DNA of 64,000 nt from Trebouxia sp. TZW2008 (taxonomy: Eukaryota > Chlorophyta > Trebouxiophyceae > Trebouxiales > Trebouxiaceae), in the NCBI GenBank assembly GCA_002118135.1, contig BDIU01000099.1, forward strand, positions 124,001 to 188,000, given 5' to 3'. Both the position numbers and the translations under genes were made by a program. Shown here one piece after another: positions 60,301 to 64,000 of this stretch. The notes below the pieces were generated by a model, which saw only the letters and a list, made by a program, of their open reading frames with translations, was not told the origin of the DNA and searched no databases. Position 1 is the stretch's first letter. The number at the start of each line of letters is the position of its first letter.

Positions 60301-63300
60301 GGGAATGACAAGGCATGCTTGCCTGGTCCGCGAGGTCCCTGGCATGCTGCTCACATCCATTTTGTGACACACGCCATCATTTCTACCCTGATTGAAATTT
60401 TGGTAATGCACAGCAACACTTGATCTTTGCTGACATTATAGAGTGCTTGCCTGGTCTTCAAGTTCCCGGGCATGCTGCTCAGCGCCGTGCTTCTGCCTCC
60501 TCAGCAGGTCCATCTCAGCCATGAGGGCCGCCTGGGCAGCTGCCTGAGCAGCTTCTAGCTTAGCTACCCTGGCAGCTTCCACATGCGCCTGGTGGTTGTT
60601 GGCCTGTAGGCTGACCTCTTCGCGCATGTTGGCCATTGCATCCTTAGCACTCTGCACCACAATCACGTTTTGTCAAAGGACAGCTTTTTTTCAATTTCTT
60701 CTCTTGATGCTTAATTTTAATGAACATTGCCTCCTTGGCAGCCAGCACCACAGATCAGTTTTCTGAGACTTTTGCTTGGCAGCAGGGCTGCTGGCGTCTT
60801 GTTCCCCAGCTGCTTCTTTCACACTGCTGTGAATTCACCTCTGCAGACTGTGGTACGCCAAAGCAATTGCGACTTTAGCTGAGCAGCGGCTTAATGCAGT
60901 CAATTGCAATAGCCTCAGGCACAGGGCATGACAAGCAACAAGGTCCATAGCTTGCAAGCAGCACCTGTGACACCTATCAGGTTGACCGGCTCTGACTAGA
61001 TAGCATATACGAGATGATGATGGTAAGCTGTGATGCCAGCTGACCAGCATGCAGCTCCGTCTTGCATGGACAGAATATGTTGTCCACAGCCAGCTTCATG
61101 ATGGGGCGCTACACTTCACGCAACCAGACTCTGCACACAAGCTGAGGCCTAAGGAGAGCAAGCAGCACCTGTGACTCCAGTTGAGCTGCATGCAGCTCTG
61201 TCTGAAGTCTGTTGGCTGCGGCCTGCAGCTCACTGCTGTAGGCAGCCTCGTCCCGATAGCGTGCCTTCCATTCCTGGATTTCGGCTTGCAACCGCTCCTG
61301 TTGGCTGCGCAGCATGTGCTGCTCCTGCTGCATCTGCTGCCACTTGGCCGCCTCTGCCCTCTTGGCAGCCGCCTGGACGTAGACAAGCAGTCTCATGAAA
61401 AACCATTGGCTACAGATGAATGTGATGGCACAGCAGATGTTTGTGCTGCCGCCACTTGGCAGCTGCTGATGTTATCTCTGCTTCACATCAGTGCGACCAA
61501 GACTGTGCAGCATCAACGAAGTCTGTTCTGCTAACATATAACTGCTATTGGGACTAGGCATTGCCAGTCCTGCCTGCTGACATATGAAAGTAACAAGACT
61601 GTTACTGCCTTCTTGCATAGGCATCTTGCCAAGCCTATGCATGCCTATGATGTCCATGCCGTTTTTACCACAAGCTCGCTCAAACGTGTGAACAGCAGCC
61701 ATGCATACCAATGAACACAGGTAAGCAGGGTGTGCGCTACCAATGTTCCTGCTGACATGCAACTGCAACAGAAGTGTGCCTGCACAGCGTTCCTGCTGAC
61801 ATGCAACTGCAACAGGAGTGTGCCTGCCCAATGTTCCTGCTGACATGCAACTGCAACAGGAGCGAGCCTGCCCAATGTTCCTGCTGACATGCAACTGCAA
61901 CGGGAGTGTGCCCACCCAACATCCCTGCTGACATGCAACTGCAACAAAAATGTGCCCACTCAACATCCCTGCTGACATGCAACTGCAACACGAGTGTGCC
62001 TACCTTCTTCTTGGCAAGGTGTCTACGCACATACTTCTGGATGGTGACAGCCGCCTGCAGGAATCTGGCCTGAAGGGCAGCCCTGGCAGCGGCCTTGCGG
62101 CCTGCAGCTGTTGTGCGGCGGAATCTGGTGCGCACCAGCCACATACGCACCCAGCTCTGAACGAGAGTTGCCCTGCGATGCCTGCAGCACAACAACTGTG
62201 ATAGTGAGACTAGGACCCATTAGCATTGAGCGTCATTATCATCAAGTTGGTGATCATCAAAAAATATGAGAATTATGATACAGAGCAGAGGTAGTAGCAG
62301 CACTAGGAGAACTATCACTATGACACAGGTAGAAACAGGGACAACGATGATGCTAGTGACATTGCTGACAAACAAAGTTCTGTGCAGATAAGATGTTGGA
62401 GCATGCCTGTGGCTTTCTAAGAATGTCCATAGCTGAAAGATGTGTCATGAGCCTACCTTCTGTGTAGCACAAAAGCCTTCCTCTGTTGATACATGCGCCA
62501 GCTGGCTGCAATTTTGGCAGCTGCCGCTTCATATCTGCGGGCTCTGGCAAGGCGGCGTGCCAACAGACCCCTCCAGGCAGCCTGCAACCCACCCACACAG
62601 TTACATTACAGACAGACAAACAGACAGACAAACAAACCGGCAGGCAGACAGATCGACAGACAGACAATGAATGGAACCCCCTGGTTTTCTGGGCTGATCA
62701 ACTGCTCAAATGCTCTCAGAAACACAGCAACGCACATATACGAAACTTCAGCAGCATGTAATGGCTGTGCACTGCATTGCACAGGCTGGCTTGAACATCA
62801 GAGCTGCCAGAATTGACTGCAACTGCATTTGCGATGTACGTTAGCGGTCAGATACAGCACTGCGCAGCCTAACACCAAAGTGAATTGGACTTTGGGCGAT
62901 GCATTGAACTCCTCCACTAGCTATGAGTTTTTATGCTTGCATCAGCAGGGCAAGCACAGGTTGGACAAAGGTACCTGAATTTTGCTGGCAGCAGCACGTA
63001 TCCTGCGCAGCTCCCTGCGCACAGCCATGCCCCGATAGGCTGCTTGAATGGTGACAGCAGATGCTGCTAACCGTGTGCCTCTGGCTCCCTACACAATCCA
63101 GACGACTCAGGCACTGCTTCAGCTAATAGTGACGTCATGATCAACGTCAAAACCGGTTTTCACACTGATCAACATCATGTTGATGTTGATCATCGCGACT
63201 CATTTTGCCAGACTGGCTTGTCTGACATAATTGTTGCATGCAGTTGGATGATGTCTAGGAACAGCCCGCGGCTGAGACCACCCTACGGGCGCCATAGTCT

Positions 63301-64000
63301 TGCATCTCAAATCAGCACTAAGAGGCATTGTTGCTTTGGTGGTAATCTTGACACGCCGCAAGCTTTGTAATCTGCTGTTGCAGAATGGCTAGAGACTAGG
63401 GAGAAATGCATGCAAATACGCACCTCAAGTTGTGCAAGCTGGCCAGCCCTGAGGAACACCCTAGTCTTGCCCATCTGCCAGCCCATGATCTTGACTGCCT
63501 GCAGGACCTTGCGGGAGATTTCTGCAGCTTCAGCTTCCTGTAAGGCAAGCAGAAGCTATTCGACATACTGGATGGACATCCTGGCTTTTGCATTTTGCCA
63601 TCTCTTACACTATGTATCTCCGTTCAGCTAGTTGTAAAGCCATGAGGCTTTACACTATCAATCAATTATACTGAAATATCTAGACTGCTGAGTGTATACT
63701 TAGGCGATGAGATAATCATCAACCAATCACTGCATTGAGGTTGTCTTGTAGCCGACATTGAAATAAATGTGTTATCTGAACACCACCCACTTTGGGATAT
63801 CGCTCTTGCCCTGATTTGTTACAGTGGTTTGAGAGCTTAGTTCCCTCCTCCTGCTGCACGCAGCGCATGTCCGATAGCTTACACTTTACACACGGTAATC
63901 AAACTTTGTTGAATCATTTGCAGAGCCTGCTGCCAGGGCGGACACACTGCGTGACACCTTTTCCAGGTCGTGCTGATAGTACAGTCAACATGCCTGGTGA
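51317..64000 (-). CDS. class XI-type (V-like) myosin heavy chain, C-terminal part; motor beyond right edge
   Basis: Actin-based motor for organelle transport. The most N-terminal exon seen (63424..63537) is the end of the motor: GWQMGKTRVFLRAGQLAQLE. IQ motifs follow: VTIQAAYRGMAVRRELRR, AAWRGLLARRLARARR, KIAASWRMYQQRKAF, LVQSWVRMWLVRTRF and VTIQKYVRRHLAKKK. Coiled-coil exons lie near 61173..61375, 60451..60651, 59764..59870, 59348..59482, 58136..58300 and 57050..57230. The globular (DIL) tail includes GVVDRRMSIINIQHGPTP, WVLGECLLHWALRWR, KLGDDMIAFTALHQLL, VDAELLNALVLRRDCCSISA (53983..54156), AGLADIKGWGQYMG (53326..53478) and CPSLTLQQIYKLSEHH (52300..52532). The C-terminus is NPFTPGGAPNPYPSPGS, NLLLDSQ and a last exon ending LRDWEQFAFLQRRA. 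Two introns have GC donors. The 12.7 kb is inflated by duplicated exon edges. Confidence 0.88.
52533..53080 (-). repeat. three to four decayed copies of a myosin tail exon start
   Basis: The true exon start at 52532 reads GFDITPDLRRMCPSLTLQQI. Copies upstream in the sense of transcription read FNIPPDLRRMRPALILQKIY (near 52670), GFDITPDLRHMCPSLTLQQI (near 52830) and a more decayed one near 52985, with traces near 53075. Each keeps the acceptor side but loses the second half of the exon. Confidence 0.88.
55840..57010 (-). repeat. decayed copies of two myosin exon edges
   Basis: 55850..55950 duplicates the start of the exon at 55520..55800 (SQLTNASYPNRTPELDPAL versus SQLANASDPNCTPDLNLAL). Segments near 56215, 56540, 56680, 56800 and 56935 duplicate the end of the exon at 57050 (SPSYRSMENG and donor GTGAGC); the phrase TCCATGGAGC(A/T)GTAGGA recurs. 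The latter lie downstream of the true donor. Confidence 0.75.
57355..57850 (-). repeat. three copies of the start of a myosin coiled-coil exon
   Basis: Near 57380..57460, 57560..57650 and 57750..57840 the segment encoding QLKESQQREQALSVDLEAAKK in the true exon (57060..57230) recurs with changes. The middle two share a long block almost unchanged, including CTAAGTCAGCAGACGGCGCT, pointing to recent duplication. All lie on the acceptor side. Confidence 0.85.
58440..58820 (-). repeat. three decayed copies of the next myosin coiled-coil exon start
   Basis: Near 58450..58515, 58635..58695 and 58755..58815 the segment that in the true exon (58136..58300) encodes GTVASVQQEMQQRLEDALA recurs, each with the acceptor side and then diverging. 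Confidence 0.8.
60125..60360 (-). repeat. two decayed copies of a myosin exon end with GC donor
   Basis: Near 60130..60180 and 60315..60365 the end of exon 60451..60651 (EQHARELEDQ) recurs, both retaining CAG followed by GCAAGC. They lie downstream of the true GC donor. Confidence 0.8.
61739..62003. repeat. six copies of a 44-bp minisatellite abutting a myosin donor
   Basis: The phrase GCTGACATGCAACTGCAAC starts at 61751, 61795, 61839, 61883, 61927 and 61971, an exact 44-bp period. The array begins immediately inside the intron after the IQ exon ending HLAKKK. Each unit contains GTTGCAG on the minus strand. Confidence 0.95.

Overview
The window is nuclear DNA of a eukaryote, most likely a flagellate-capable green alga (Chlorophyta; Trebouxiophyceae is a guess from base composition and gene structure). 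All genes have introns except APC11. Introns have clear splice signals, with very frequent TGCAG acceptors. There is an IPP isomerase, an allantoate amidohydrolase, LURP-one-related proteins, a class XI-type myosin and two ciliary genes. I see no rRNA, tRNA, CRISPR array or intact transposon. I rebuilt exon chains by hand. Nine genes close in phase from start to stop at lengths normal for their families: IDI, AAH, SKI8, FKBP-TPR, CHID1, RMND5, LOR1, LOR2 and APC11.

Layout from left to right: a possible LRR exon at the left edge (-); IPP isomerase (+); a large allantoate amidohydrolase gene (-) with repeat-filled introns; APC11 (-) divergent from SKI8/WDR61 (+); a three-domain FKBP-TPR immunophilin (+); CHID1-like GH18 protein (-); RMND5/GID2 E3 ligase subunit (-), divergent from a tandem pair of Q/G-rich LURP-one-related genes (+,+); a membrane-anchored cupin-like protein (-); a GNAT acetyltransferase (+) only 52 nt ahead of a TRF4-type non-canonical poly(A) polymerase (+); a SPATA4-like CH-domain ciliary protein (+) convergent with alpha-tubulin acetyltransferase (-); an EamA/DMT transporter (-); and the neck, coiled coil and globular tail of a class XI-type myosin (-), whose motor lies beyond the right edge.

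The most striking property is not one gene but a recurring architecture. In at least six genes, the sequence around a splice junction (exon edge plus adjacent intron) is repeated in tandem inside the adjoining intron, leaving one to eight decayed copies of the exon edge with its donor or acceptor. The arrays lie downstream of donors or upstream of acceptors. One member, a 285-bp duplication in the transporter gene, is identical in every base I compared and could add an in-frame 49-codon exon. I also find five GC-AG introns, an APC11 lacking three conserved auxiliary zinc-ligand cysteines, several minisatellites and two possible short dispersed or fold-back elements.

Functionally the set is mostly housekeeping: isoprenoid synthesis, purine-nitrogen salvage, ubiquitin ligases (APC/C, GID/CTLH), RNA surveillance (Ski8, TRF4), protein folding, transport and the cytoskeleton. 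The SPATA4/ATAT pair and the myosin indicate a lineage that keeps cilia and actin-based transport.
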